A stretch of 64,000 nucleotides of DNA, taken from the NCBI GenBank assembly GCA_038277395.1, contig CM076189.1:208112011-208176010 (forward strand), in the 5' to 3' direction. The notes below the pieces were generated by a model. It ran no database searches, was not told the origin of the DNA, and saw nothing but the letters and a program-made list of their open reading frames with translations. The DNA comes from Dryocosmus kuriphilus (taxonomy: Eukaryota; Arthropoda; Insecta; Hymenoptera; Cynipidae). Position 1 is the stretch's first letter, and each line of letters begins with the position of its first letter. Made by a program: the position numbers and the translations under genes. Below, one piece after another: positions 32,226-44,032 of the stretch.

Positions 32226-33855
32226 TCCAACTGCTGGTGCCTTCGAGGACAATGCCTTTTTTTTTCAGACATCACGCCAGAAACTCTTTTCAACGGAATG
32301 TCAGAGGTCAAATCAAATGCGATTGGTACGGATGGCTTGTCTATTAAGATGATTCAGTTAGCTCTTCCCATTATCTTTCCTATATTATTACGTATATATA
32401 ACTTGTCTTTACAGAGCAGTGTCTTTCCAGATATCTGGAAAGAGGCTGAAATCCGCCCAATTCCCAAAAATTCGAAGCCTTTGTCCACTAGTGACTTTCG
32501 ACCTATCTCCATTCTGAACGTTCTTTCGAAACCTCTTGAGCGGGTCGTTCATCGTCAACTCATTGTTTTTTTACAATCTAATAACTTAATGGATCCATAT
32601 CAGTCAGGCTTTAGAGCTGGTCATAGCACTTTGTCGGCCTCCCTTAAATTAACATCCGACATTAAATTAGCAATCGATAAAAAGAAAATCACAGTCATAG
32701 TTATATTCGATTTCTCTAAAGCCTTTGATACAGTTAATCATGAACTTCTCTTACGGAAATTTAAGTCATTTAGGCTATCCGACACTGTTATACGGTGGTT
32801 TGAGTCATACCTTAGCAATCGGACTCATAGGGTTAAAAATAGTAATGGCGAATTATCAGATTGGGCCGTGGTTAAGAGCGGAGTCCCGCAAGGTTCTATT
32901 CTCGCACCTGCAATCTTTAACATGTTTACCTCCGACCTTGGTAGGGACCTAAAACATTGTAAGTATCATAAATATGCGGACGACTTTAAGCTCTACCTTT
33001 CAGGGTTTGTTTCAGATATTAAACAATTGTTAGTGCTGATACAGGAGGACATAGATAGGGTTGTAGTCTGGAGTAGTGATAATGGCCTTAGGCTCAACCC
33101 AACTAAAACCAAAGCTATTGTAATTGGTCCTTCAGCCTCTCCTTCCCTTGATGAACTTGCGACCTTAACTCCCTTGAGGGTCGGTAGTGAACCTATTCAA
33201 TTTGTTGAAACAGTCAAGGATCTCGGCTTTATCCTTAACAGAACATTGTCTTGGAGGGAGCATGTCCTGACTATATCTAGAAAACACCTATCGCACCTTA
33301 CAACAATTATACAAGAAAAGAGATTCTCTACCTACGTCTACTCGCATTTTACTCGTAAAAAGCCTTATACTTCCCTTTTTTGATTATGGTTGTCTTGCTT
33401 ACGATGACATCACGGATGACCTAAATGATAAGTTGGAACGGGCATTAAATGCATGCCTTCGCTTTATTTATAATCTCCCTAAAAGTGAACACATTACACA
33501 ATATCGTGAAAAGGCTGGGTTTTTGACTGCAGCAAAAAGAAGACAGTTTTTTTTGGGGAATTTACTTTACTCTACTTTTAATACTAAATTTCCGCAGTAT
33601 CTATATGAACTATTTTCGTTTGTAGACAAAAATGACCCACTACATTCCAGACTCCGTGATAGGAGGCCAGTACTTGAAGTACCGCATCATAGAACATGCA
33701 AAATGCAAAGATCCTTTATTGTAAGAGGGGCTAGGCTGTGGAACAAACTACCTTCGAGCCTAAGAGACTCACCATCCCATTCTTGTTTTAAAAATTTATT
33801 TTTTAAGTATCTTTATAATGACAGCAATTCAATTTTTGAGATTACTTATTGGTAG
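32226..33855 (+). pseudogene. non-LTR reverse transcriptase, two frameshifts
   Basis: After a one-base shift in a T9 run near 32260, the frame shows the RT domains in order: NAIGTDGLSIKMIQ, PIPKNSKPLSTSDFRPISIL, YQSGFRAGHST, the catalytic region FDFSKAFDTVNHELL, GVPQGSILAPAIFN, and YADDFKLY. The thumb region follows, with WSSDNGLRLNPTKTKAI and DLGFILNRTLSWREHV. A second shift near 33360 leads from KKPYTSLF into DYGCLAYDDITDD and the C-terminal domain (RDRRPVLEVPHHRT, FIVRGARLWNKLPSSLR). There is no RNase H. The two lesions lie in homopolymer or AT-rich spots and suggest a moderately old copy. Confidence 0.9.
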
Positions 33856-34194
33856 ATTTTTTCCTCTGCCTGGACCTCTCTAAAATTTCAGTCAACGCAT
33901 TTAACTTTGTCTAAATTAATTGCCTGTTCCTGTGTTTTTACATATATTTGAGTAGTATGCTTATTTCTTGTTATCTGCACATTGTACATTTTGATTTTCC
34001 TGTGCTCTTTCTTATTTTTTCTTATTTTTCTTTATATTTAATCAGCACACCTTTATGTATTCTACTTATATTCTTTTTTTTTTCTACGGACTTATACTTG
34101 AGCCTTAATGCACTGCAGATATCGTTTATCAACATTGGTACTGTTACGTTCCTAGTTTTAAGTTATTTTAAGTTTTGTAACACTGTAATTCTTT

Positions 34195-34225
34195 GTTCCT
34201 TAGAGGGCTGCTTAGCCCTAGGAAC
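34195..34225 (+). other. 3' stem-loop of the CR1/L2-like element
   Basis: GTTCCT...AGGGCT pairs with AGCCCT...AGGAAC around a GCTT loop, immediately before the A/T-rich tail. In CR1/L2 elements such a stem is recognised by the reverse transcriptase. Confidence 0.75.
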
Positions 34226-34769
34226 TTACTAAATAAATATACAATAAATATACAAATATATATATATACATTTATGTTACTACACTATATAAGAAAATAC
34301 CTTCTAACCCTACCCCGTATTTTAATCTATTTGGTGGTTTAAAAGTTCATCCTATCTCTAACTACATAATTGTCTATACTCCTTTGATATAATATTATCG
34401 TAAGTTCATTTATTAATGTGATATAAAATTGCTTGTTAGCAAACGAAAGTTCCCCATGGGCTCACAAACTCACGGATATTCAGTTTCGATCCGGAAACTC
34501 TACATTCATTTCTAAATAATTTTATGACATTAGACGATCACGCCGAGCTAATTAACTGCACATAATAATCCTCCTCTATTTCACATAAACGCCACAAGGC
34601 TTGTTTGTATAAGTTCTCACTCACTCTCTGCCTACCTACGGACCTGTCGCCCTCAGTCGGAGGTCTCTTTTGTCATAAGGTGATGCACCGTGGCACGTGT
34701 CGACTGGTCCTTATATCCCATTCATGGACTTGGGGTACACCCTCGTAATGTCAGTCAGATATTTCAGCT

Positions 34770-35104
34770 GTATAGGAAAGTGGGAACAAATCCTACTTTC
34801 TTATCAGCTAAGAATATCAGTGACAATTCCTCGGATTCTGCCACACTTCTTCTCCCGTACAGAAAGTCAGGAACTTTGCCCTGCCTTTTTGTCGATTGAA
34901 GGGTGTCACAGTATCTTTGGAACTCGCGTGAATTTATTTTTTAACCCCGCTCCTTGTATGGAGGCTGTGACCATGAAATCCTTATAGTACAGAAGGATGA
35001 GAAAGGTTCTCACCCTTTTGTCTTAAGAGATTTCGTAGACTCTAAGAATTGGTTCCGTCGAGGCTCAGTTTTGTGTAGGAGAGAGGGAAGTCCCCTTTCT
35101 TACC
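34770..35104. repeat. four hairpin units in the 32-35 kb LTR
   Basis: Units start with GTRYAG at 34770, 34857, 34987 and 35073, each followed by a purine-rich arm, a short loop and a complementary pyrimidine-rich arm ending in CTTNTTNYC. The arms differ between units but stay complementary within each unit. Four equivalent units lie at 62244-62605. Confidence 0.65.
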
Positions 35105-35871
35105 AAAATAGAGTTGCGATACCAATACTTATGAGTAGTCTCGATACAAGGGTATATTTGTGAATGAAATTGCAAATACTGTCACACGGCACATCACCTT
35201 TACGTTCTACTTTTCGTATCAACCACTCACTACACTTTTTACACTCACACTATTCACACTTCGTCTTCCGCTTTTAACAATGAATTAAGTACGCCGACGT
35301 TATCACAACCCAGCCTAACAGAAGCAGGATTTCACTAGTGTTATTAAGAACTTCCTTGGGGAATGCTCGGAGAGTCTCCCAGTTCAAGAGCGAGGAGCTC
35401 CGGCTTCTGCTGGAGGCAGGATAACTGAGCTTTTTCTCCTCCACCCACGCTTTTTATGCTCTCATTCTAAAAGAGTCTCCCCTTGCGTTAGATTGCTCTA
35501 GCTGGAGAGTTTCGTGAGAGCCCGTGGGGTTGCCTACCGACAGGCACCTATTCCGCAATAGTTCACACGTCACAATATATGTATATATATATAATATTGC
35601 AAGGATTGCAAGCAATTCAATAAATTTCCCCACTAATCTCGACACTTTAAATCCACTCTATTCCATAAAAATAGTTATAGTTAAGCACTCTATATAATTA
35701 ATAAACTCTATAATTGATATACCCAAAACTATAGGCGATACTTTTATATAAAAGAAAACTAGCGGAAAGTGATCCACAGATGTTCATGGTGCATAGAGAA
35801 TAATTTCAAATAATTTAATAATGACATAATAAAAAGCGTTCTAATCACTCAATATATGCGACTAATATGTA

Positions 35872-36053
35872 CAGTCAAAAGCATGTATGTCTTATGTTTT
35901 AGGGAGCAGGTCCAAAAATGAAAATGGCGTCAACTCTATACGTTTGTATGAACTCTGGCGTGCATTGCCATGGTTCATACAAACGTATAGAGTTGATGCC
36001 ATTTTCATTTCTGGACCTACTTACCAAACATAAGGCATACATGCTTTTAACTG
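35872..36053. mobile_element. Tc1-like palindromic MITE, 182 bp
   Basis: The ends are CAGTCAAAAGCATGTATG and, inverted, CAGTTAAAAGCATGTATG, flanked by TA (35870-35871, 36054-36055). The whole element is a near-perfect hairpin: ACTCTATACGTTTGTATGAA (35934) pairs with the copy at about 35972. Confidence 0.9.
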
Positions 36054-36789
36054 TACAAATGATTTAATTAAGCTATATAGATATGATATGTTACTTTAAA
36101 ATAACATAAATATCTATTTCCACTAATTCGTCGCGATTTGTATCACTAGTTTTAAGGACTAGTTTTGATAGACATGTGATTATAAAACATTTTTCTGTTA
36201 TATACTCGCATTCTATGATTATTTCAGAACAATTCCAAGTCCCTCAATAATATTTTTAATAATCGCGTGATTAAAAATTAAATATTTTTGTAACTATAAG
36301 GCACCATGGTCCAGGAGTAATCACTCTCCTTTAGTAATGTGCCGTTTCAGAAATTTACACTACCACATTGCTATCACTTCGTGATTGCTACTCTTTTTAT
36401 AAATTGACATTTTGAGGTTATGTGACGTTGAAATTTTTATTCTGTAGGTTGGCATATTGGAAATGTTTGTTGTCGCTACAAAAGTTACTATGCAGTGAAG
36501 ATAACGACATCTATAGAACGTGCCCTCCCTAGTAAAAATACCTCTTAGGTATCATTACAATCCATTTAGAAACATCTGAGATTACCACTAGAGGTTTAAG
36601 TGGATTTAAAGAGGGTTCGTGGAACGCAATTGGTTGTAACGCCTTCTTAAAGGGATTCGAGATATACTGTTAATTTCGTGAAATGTTTGTAATAGCTTGT
36701 ATGAGAAACCGAAGTGGAATTGAAAACCAAAATTATTTTTTTAACGTCTCCTTAAGTGAATCTAATAGGGGTTTAAGAGGAATGTTTAA

Positions 36790-37370
36790 GAGGAATGTTT
36801 AAGTGGAAATTATTCTAAGAGGATCTAAGGGGAACGTAAGCCTCCATCAAAATTAAATTTCCTTAAATTTTTCGAAGTGAACCTAATAGGAATTTAAGAG
36901 GAGTGCCTGGACTGCCAAAAATGCGACTAAGTATAGAATTGCCGTTCTAAAAGGATCTAAGGGGAGCGAACGTAAGCGTCCATCAAAATTAAATTTCCTT
37001 AAATTTTTCTAAGTGAACCTAATAGGAATTTAAGAGGACTGCCTTTAGTACCAAAAATGCAACAAGGATAGAATTGTCCTTCTAAAAGGATCTAAGGGGA
37101 ACTTAAGCGTCATCAAAATTAAATTTCCTTAAATTTTTCTAAGTGGACCTAATAGGAATTTAAGAGGACTGCCTTTAGTGCCAAAAATGCGACAAGTATA
37201 GAATTGTCGTTCTAAATAGATCTAAGGGGAACTTAAACGTCATCAAAATTAAAATGCCTTAAATTTTTCTAAGTGGACCTAATAGGAATTTAAGAGAACT
37301 GCCTTTACTGTCAAAGATGCGACTAAGTACAAAAATGTCGTTCTAAAAGGATCTATGGGAAACTTTTATT
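36790..37370 (+). repeat. minisatellite, unit about 132 bp, four to five copies
   Basis: GGATCTAAGGGGAAC-type markers fall at 36821, 36953, 37088, 37218 and 37349. Each unit contains AATTAAATTTCCTTAAATTT and GCCAAAAATGCGACAAG(T)ATAG. Confidence 0.85.
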
Positions 37371-37499
37371 TTTATGTATAAAATTTCGAAAAGAAAAGAA
37401 TTACTAGCATTTTTCACTCTACCCTTACCCAATGCAGGAAAGCGTCTTACTTTGGATTTTGTTAGGAACACTCAAGCGGTTCGATAGTTGAGATACTTA

Positions 37500-37590
37500 G
37501 TCGTTAGGGAATTATATGATGCGTTCGGTTAGATTTTAAGTAGGCCATAGTTAGGTTCGAATCCCGCCGCAGCGTTTCCGATCTTTAAAT
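37500..37590 (+). other. tRNA-like segment (SINE or tRNA pseudogene)
   Basis: A box-A-like TTAGTCGTTAGGG is followed about 45 bp later by GGTTCGAATCCCG, a good polymerase III box B. I cannot fold a full cloverleaf, so a tRNA-derived SINE head or decayed tRNA is more likely than a working tRNA. Confidence 0.35.
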
Positions 37591-37725
37591 AGTGTTAAAA
37601 ATTCGAGTATACGTTTAAGTGGTTGTTGTAGGTATGTAGTCTAATCGCATATAAATAAAAAAGATGATTAAGCAATAATAATAATCAAAAGCAAAATTTT
37701 TTTCGTTAACAAGTAGAAATATCTA

Positions 37726-38802
37726 CACTGTAAGAAATAATCGTAAATTTCCCATACAAAAATATGGAAATTTTTCCATAATTTTGAATATCCCATACCA
37801 GAATGGAAATTTTCCGGTAGTAGCACGAAGATTTTCAATACCTTTCGAGATTCCCATACATCAGTACGGTAAAACTTCCACACAAGTATGGAACGCTGAT
37901 GCGCAGCTATCTCAGGCGCACCCGAGTGAAGCGCGCATGTGCTGTAGCCATGGTGATTGAAGCAGAGCGAAGAGAGTGGGTCTAATGTAGTCATGGGGTC
38001 AAACGACTTATGCGTAATATTTTCAGTGATTTTGTGTAACTTTTGGTGTTGTGGCAGAAAAAAAAGTGATATTTCAAGTACAATAAAAGTGAGTGCAACT
38101 GTACTTTTGGAGTAAAAGTAGGAGGAAGAAATAAGAGGAACAAAATTCTTGTAATACGGGGTAAGTTAATTTCATATATATCCGTTATGTACACAATAAG
38201 CGTCAAACGTTGATGAACGTGAATGTAACATAATTTGCAAACGTAATCATTCTTTTTTTAATTTTTGCAAGGTATTCCAAAAAATCAGCCCTAAGGGGGG
38301 CCATAAGAGAGGGAGGAATAAGAGGAACATCCATACGTTAAACCCTCAAGTCCAGAAATTGATGGACCGCATAGGAATAGAAGCGGATTTTACTTCTCAA
38401 GTTTGATTGTCTGTCAATTGATAAATTCTTATAGAAGTTGCGCTATATATTACGTTGTACAGTATATTTTACTTCAAATTATATTCCATCTCCATAACTC
38501 AATTCTGTCTTTAATTTACCTCTTCTAAAAATTCAGGGTGTGGGAAAATCCCGATCTACGTATGCAAATTTTTCGATACCGTGGTATGCCAAAAATGCCA
38601 CCCATGCATGGGAATAATCCCATTCATTTATGGAAATTTGCCGATACTGAGGTATGGGAAAATTTCTAACCTTTTATGGGAAAACTCCAATACATGTATG
38701 GAAATTTTTCCATACTGAAGTATGGTAAAATTTCCATCCTTGTATGGGTTAATTACTTCCAATACATGTATGGGAAATTTACCACCAATTTTTCTTACAG
38801 TG
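37726..38802. mobile_element. nested TIR element, 1077 bp, CACTGTAAGAAA ends
   Basis: CACTGTAAGAAA at 37726 is matched inverted at the right end (TTTTCTTACAGTG to 38802), flanked by TA on both sides. Both subterminal regions repeat the word pair CCATAC/GTATGG with GGAAATTT many times, so each end can form several hairpins. A short basic frame (from about 38275, KGGHKRGRNKRNIHTLNP) after a possible AG acceptor, and a GGGGTAAGT donor-like site near 38158, hint at a former two-exon gene, but the evidence is thin. Confidence 0.7.
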
Positions 38803-39244
38803 TAGATACGGAAGACTCATTTGAGTTACTATTTTATGAATAATCTTGTTGACAATATTTATTTACGTGGTCGCTTATTTTAGTAGATGTATATTCCATT
38901 AAAATTCGTATTCGACATTAATTGGGTGCTAGCGAAGGCCCCTATAGGATCCACTTACATACCTCCTAGGATCATATTAGAAGCCGAGTTCACCCCGAAT
39001 TAGATTCACTTAGAAACCTATTAAACAGACATAGAAACCTCGTAGAAGCGCTCAATAAGCGAAGAGGAAGTCCCCTTAGTTTATTCTTACGTCCCTATAG
39101 GATCCAATTTCAACCTCATAAGATCCACATTAAAGCATCTTTCAAACATGGAACAAAACCCCATGTCAAAAATCATACAAAACCTTAAATTCCGAAATCT
39201 ACCGGATTTTAAGCGGATTCTAAGAGGAATTTTTACTCGGGCTG

Positions 39245-40640
39245 GCTACGCTTTGTTATTTTGACTAATGTTAGTCAATGTTTTAAGCATTAATTTCGAT
39301 TTCAGTATAATATAATACGAAAATTCTTTACTATTGGGTAAGTGCATAAATTATTATTAAAAAGCGCGCCAGTTGTAATGTAATTTTGTGATAAATTTTT
39401 TAATGTTGGCGAACCTGAACATTCATTCTGTATGCTATAGTAGACGAAAACGTGTTTTATTTCTGCACAATTTTCAGATTTTTTCAATAAAAATTAAAAG
39501 TTTTAGAATCCCCAAGAATTTTAAATGGTAAATAAGTAAGTATAGTTTAAAATAATCAATAGTTACAATAATGATGAAATTCTAGTGCTGTGGACAGGTT
39601 TATTAAAACTAATATACACTTTATGATCAAAGAAACATTTATTCAAGAGTACAGAGATGTACAACAGACGTGAAGAGAAAACCCCGACTTTTTCCAGGTA
39701 TTCAAGGACAGCAGTAAACAAATTCAGACAGAAGACAATAAGGGTGGAGAAATCTGAAGTCAAGCGAGCGAGGTAAATTCAAATACTCCAACAAATAATT
39801 TTAGAATCATTTTTACATGAGTGACGCATACTGATTCCCTGTGGCCCCACTCCGATCCTCAGAGAATCACGTGACAGGGTTCAGAAAATTGTTTTATTTT
39901 CTCTTATATGCTTAAAAATTGAGACTTCATCTTATCAGTTTCATTTACCTAAAGGTTGACACTACTTTTACGTATGGATCATTTTTTAAGTTATCTTAAA
40001 GCATATTGCCATTTCCACTTTGAACCTTTTCTAGATCCCTCTGTACCACTTTCCCCTATACGTAGTTAATATTATTACACTATTTTAAGTTCATATGAAT
40101 GTTGTAAATGCTTTTAGCGGTTTTCTGATTTATTATAAGTTTTTTCTACATATAATTTAAACTCAGCGTCCGTGTGTCACACAATATTTTTTTTATCACA
40201 AATCTATCATAAGTGCGATTTTAGACGCCTGACAGCGCCATAGTGCGGCGATGATGTGAATCGCTCAGGGGATATATTTGTTGATAATACAATAAAAAAA
40301 ACTTTATATCATAATTGAACTCCAGCTGTTCTTTCTTTTTAATCGAAGATCTTTCAGAAGTTGAGAAGATGGAGGTTTGACCTTTCTGCATCGCATCGCT
40401 GACATTAAAATGATGAGCATACGTTAAAAAACAGGAAATCTGCAATGAAAAATTGTATAAAATTAGGAGATTTGTTGATTATTATTGAAATATTCTACAA
40501 AGAATCTTATGCTACAAAACCGTCTAAAGTATTTCATCAATTTTAATCCAAACGCGTATGAAAATCGAAAATTAAGAAATCAAGGAACATATTTGACAGA
40601 AAACCCAATTGTTTATCTCAAAATAATCTACAAATTTGTT
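39245..40640. other. AT-rich stretch without recognisable features
   Basis: Apart from homopolymer runs, I find no reading frame with protein-like composition, no tandem repeat and no inverted repeat here. Confidence 0.5.
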
Positions 40641-40749
40641 TCATAACATTTTTTAATACAACGCATAGTTTTCTCATAAGACGTATATTATTTGTTGTAA
40701 TCGTGAAAAGCGTGATTAAAAAGTTAAATAAAAAAGTTATTAAAAAATC

Positions 40750-41000
40750 TGCCTGCTACGCAGGCGCATTCTCATTACACTTTCTTGCGCTTGACATTTG
40801 ATGAAAGTATATCCAAAACCTAAATTGTTTATTTTTTACACAGTTTGGCTGAAAATAGTATATTACGATACGTGTGACCTAAGTAGCTCTTTTTGTCACG
40901 GCGTGAAGTTAGCGCTCGAGCGGAGCGAGGGCGATAAGCACGCCGTCCAGAAAAGCTACTTTGGTCACAAGTATCGTATACTATTTTATGACACGTGTGA
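40750..41000. repeat. CATTCTCAT-family end fragment with a long foldback
   Basis: AAATCTGCCTGCTACGCAGG followed by CGCATTCTCATTACAC at 40745-40780 is the hairpin terminus of the CATTCTCATC family. Beyond it, 40850-40990 is an inverted repeat of about 55-bp arms: AAATAGTATA...CGATAC...GTGACC...AGTAGCT...GGCGTG pairs with its complement around a core containing CGCTCGAGCGGAGCGAG. Confidence 0.65.
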
Positions 41001-41119
41001 CATAAATCCGCATATACTTAATTTATATAACTGATGGGAGGGTTGCCGGGGGGAGGGGGAGTCCCCCGCCGTAGAAAAATCAAAGAGGCATTTGAAAAAA
41101 TTACCGTCACGTTACATCA

Positions 41120-41172
41120 CGTCGAGAAAGAAGGAGACAGAGAGAGAGAGAGGGGGAGAGAAAGAGAGATCG
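41120..41172. repeat. GA-rich microsatellite
   Basis: (GA)n with GGGGGA interruptions follows a G-rich tract at 41036-41062. The rest of 41000-41780 has no recognisable feature. Confidence 0.8.
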
Positions 41173-41814
41173 ACCATTCAAAATGTAATCTAGAAGTACA
41201 ATAAACATAACCTTCAATTAAAACTTATTTTACACACATCGTTCGTATAACTAAAAGAAATAATTTGAGACCTCTTTTGCTTATCAGTTTACAAAAGTAA
41301 AAAATTGAATGAATTTATTTTCATTCGTTTACAACTTATTTTATTGAACAAGTATTAGTATTAATTAGTATTCAAATTTTAAATTATTCAAAAAGGCGCG
41401 CTTTAAAAAAAAACATGGCTTCCGCTTAGATGCCGGATGTAGTGTTCTACTCTTTCAATTTTTCATTCAATATCTCAAATTTTCATCTGTTAAAAGTGCC
41501 GTATCCGATTTCTGGAGTCTGGACTCAAAACGCAGGAGCCTCCTTAAATGATGTTGTGTTGGGCTATTTGAGAATTAATCTGAACTTTTGTAAATTGATA
41601 AGCAGCAAAGGTCTCGAATTATTTCTTTTAGTTATACGAACGATGTGTAAAATAAGTTGATTATGTTTACTGTAGTAAATAATGTAGTAGATGTACTATG
41701 AATTTGCGTGAAAGTAACCTAAAATTCCGTGCTGAAAACGGTCATTTAAGTCACAGAAAAGTGTGACTTAATTGTGCGGATTTAGGTCACGGAGTGCTAT
41801 AAATGTAATTTTTT

Positions 41815-42110
41815 TTTTATTACATTATCATCTCAATGAGAAAGCATCAGTTTTATGTTAAAACTGACTTTCGCGGATTTCATGAAATATCGACGTTTCG
41901 AGACCTCCTGGATCCGAAAAAACAGATTTTACGTTGGTGTCTATCTGTTATTGTCGTCTGTATACCGGATAACTTTCGAAAAACTAACCGGATTGCAGTG
42001 CGCTTTGGCACATTTTTTTAAGGCCTAAAAAGAAAGGATGAGTTTATTACCCAGCGTTTTTTGACCAACGGTTCTGGTTTTATCCAACGAAAATGCCACT
42101 AACTCTACCG
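41815..42110 (-). pseudogene. MDKTITVGQ-family frame, decayed copy, in a CATTCTCATC-family fragment
   Basis: CATTATCATCTCAATGAGAA at 41823 opens the conserved module. On the minus strand the frame reads DKTRTVGQKTLGNKLILSF, a TAG or frame break, KKCAKAHCNPVSFSKVI and then a shortened Asp/Asn run. 42110-42590 shows nothing else recognisable. Confidence 0.45.
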
Positions 42111-42587
42111 AGATTTTTGAATTAAATATACTTATAAAAATATTATTCCTACATAAATATTAAGAAAATGTACTCTAGGTTTTTCAAGATAAAATAATGC
42201 CTGTCAAAAAAATATAATCTTATATCTTTTCCGGTTCCAAAAAGTATATTTATTTGCGCACTCGAAAATACGGTAATTTTTTTAGTGAATCATGCATACA
42301 GGGTGAGTTTTTTACCTTGAGACATCGAAATATCTCAAGAAGTACGCATCGTACGAAAAAAATTTCCGCAATAAAAACTTTATCTATTCTCACGTTCTCT
42401 CTCTCTCCCACTTTCTTTCTCGTAACAAGTGCGCTTACTTCGTGGCTTACTCTTTCGTACCAAAGCAGACTCAATCGACATTCACAAATTGTAAAAATTG
42501 CTGTTTTGAAGGTGTATCGACCGGTCCCTCTCTGCTCGTTATTTCCCATGAATGACGCGAGAAATCGAAATTTCGTCGCGTAAATTA

Positions 42588-42746
42588 CTGTGTGTTCGTT
42601 GATGCCGAGAGCCACGTTCCCGACCTCGGACGACGTTTTTGTACTCGTCTGCTCCATGCGCGCTTCGCGCGCATTCCGCTACGACTCGTACAAAAAACGT
42701 CGGTCCTCGGCCGGGAAGCATGGCTCTCGGCTTCGCCGAACACAAT
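42588..42746. mobile_element. foldback element, about 155-bp hairpin
   Basis: GTGTTCG...GCCGAGAGCCA...GGACGACGTTTTTGTAC on the left pairs with GTACAAAAAACGTCGGTCC...TGGCTCTCGGC...CGAACAC on the right around the core ATGCGCGCTTCGCGCGCAT. It is GC-rich in AT-rich surroundings and non-coding. Confidence 0.85.
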
Positions 42747-43134
42747 GTACTATTATTTTCCAGGAGCAAAGCCGACTCCTTAGAAATTTACGCTACACCC
42801 CACCCCCCGGAGGTGGGAGAGGGGGTTAATTTTAAATCTCAAATGGGAACCTGTATATTTCATTGCGGATTCGGATTTTCCATTTAAAAATACTTAAGTT
42901 TTATTCGAAAACTTTTTTTCGATTCGTTACAGATGGCGCTGTAATGTAAAAAATAAAATTTTCGATTATTTCAAGGAATGCGCTTACAATTGAAAGATAT
43001 AGAATAACGTGTTGAATATTTTCAGGAGTTATTCAATTGCGCTCAAAATTTCTTCAACACATCCCCTCATAACTTGACCCCATTATCCACTTCGTCTTGA
43101 GCATTCCTTCATTACTTGACCTCATTACTGTTAA

Positions 43135-43502
43135 AATGGAGACTTTATCTCTAAAAGAGAACATCGAAATTGTTCTAATAATGGAGAAAGTGTCAGGAAT
43201 ATCGATGATGCTGTTACTCTTTATGCTCAACGTTTTTCAGACAGGATGCAATCACGCGCTTCTTTTTATCGGGTTGTCAAATAATTCACTAACGACGGCG
43301 CTGTACAAGCGTAAAAAAGGAACCGTCGAAAAAAGTTACTTAGTTGCAGCGGATCATGACCCCCATGTTAGTACTCGACAACTCAGTCGCGATTTCGGAA
43401 TGTGTTTAGAAGGTATTGAAACGTCATAAATATCATCCCTTTTATATTTCACTGTATCAAGAACTTTATGTCAATGATTTTCAGAACCGAGTGACATTTT
43501 GT

Positions 43503-43540
<38 letters not shown>

Positions 43541-44032
43541 GGGCTACAGCAGATACAAGGGAACCCGAATTTCTTTTCCCGAGTACGGTTAATCGACAAA
43601 CTTGTCGGTCCGTACTTTATTCATAGTAATTTTAACGGTGACAAATATCGTAACATTTTGAAAAATCAACTTCCGACATGGCTTGAAGACCTAAGCTTGG
43701 AATAAGTGCGACAGAACATGTGGTTTCAACATGACGGTTGTCCAGCAAATTATTCGGCAGTAGCACAGGAAGTACTGAATTGCGAATTCAGTGGTCGCTT
43801 GATTGGTAGAGAAGGTCCGGTAAACTATCCTGCCACATCGCCGGATTTTTTTTTTATTTAAAGAGTCAAGTTTATCAAGAAGTTCCAAAAACTCGTGAGA
43901 ACATGATTCAGCGAACGAGACATGCTTGTGCCCAAATAACACCAGACGTACTTCTCAGTTGTGTAAAATCATTCCAAGCGCGGATCAATAAGTGCATCGA
44001 AGTGAGAGGTCACCATTTTGAATACTTAATAT
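43135..44032 (+). pseudogene. Tc1/mariner-superfamily transposase, heavily decayed
   Basis: The frame starts near METLSLKENIEIVLIMEK. Shifted pieces follow (LYAQRFSDRMQSRASFYRVV, HDPHVSTRQLSRDFGM, YHPFYISLYQELYVNDFQNR), then the C-terminal core (NMWFQHDGCPANYSAV, LIGREGPVNYPATSPDFF, HHFEYLI). Several frameshifts and stops are needed. A TA microsatellite sits inside the coding region at 43505-43538, and the segment with the first catalytic Asp and the following strand is deleted between FFSRV and DKLVGPYF. It belongs to the same broad family as the transposase at 4-654. Confidence 0.8.
43505..43538. repeat. TA microsatellite inside the decayed transposase
   Basis: About 17 TA units interrupt the coding sequence just after TTTTGTCA. 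Confidence 0.95.

Larger units (their letters stand above)
32226..34262 (+). mobile_element. CR1/L2-like (Jockey-superfamily) non-LTR retroposon, 5'-truncated
   Basis: A reverse-transcriptase frame is followed by a 3' UTR that ends in a stem-loop (34195-34225) and AAATAAATATACAATAAATA-type tail, as in CR1/L2 elements. The 5' end is missing before the RT domain, the usual outcome of incomplete target-primed reverse transcription. Confidence 0.8.
32108..35574 (-). mobile_element. solo LTR in a TA microsatellite, split by a non-LTR retroposon
   Basis: The low-coordinate end is TGTAAC (32108) and the high-coordinate end GTCACA (35574), inverted repeats typical of LTRs; ATAT flanks both sides, a 4-bp duplication. 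The sequence is related to the LTR at 61621-63264, for example in the AAGGGTT...GAGTTTCTTT block after 32170 and in the hairpin units at 34770-35104. A TATA-like CATAAAAAGCG lies on the minus strand at 35449-35460, so transcription would run toward low coordinates. About 2.0 kb of CR1/L2-like sequence (32226-34262) is inserted inside. No internal retroviral region is attached. The 4-bp ATAT target fits the 17.6/297 branch of gypsy elements. Confidence 0.7.
36527..39244. mobile_element. TIR element (AGTAAAAATNCCTCTTAG ends) with a nested insertion
   Basis: The left end reads AGTAAAAATACCTCTTAGGT and the right end, inverted, AGTAAAAATTCCTCTTAGAA preceded by GCCAGCCCG. The interior holds a 132-bp minisatellite (36790-37370), a tRNA-like segment and a complete nested TIR element at 37726-38802, then further AGGATCC/AACCT-rich sequence (38930-39240) in the opposite polarity to the minisatellite. 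No transposase is seen. Boundaries are approximate. Confidence 0.5.

Noticed and set aside
37500..37590. Functional tRNA gene
   Set aside because: Box A and B are present but no cloverleaf can be folded by eye; kept only as tRNA-like.
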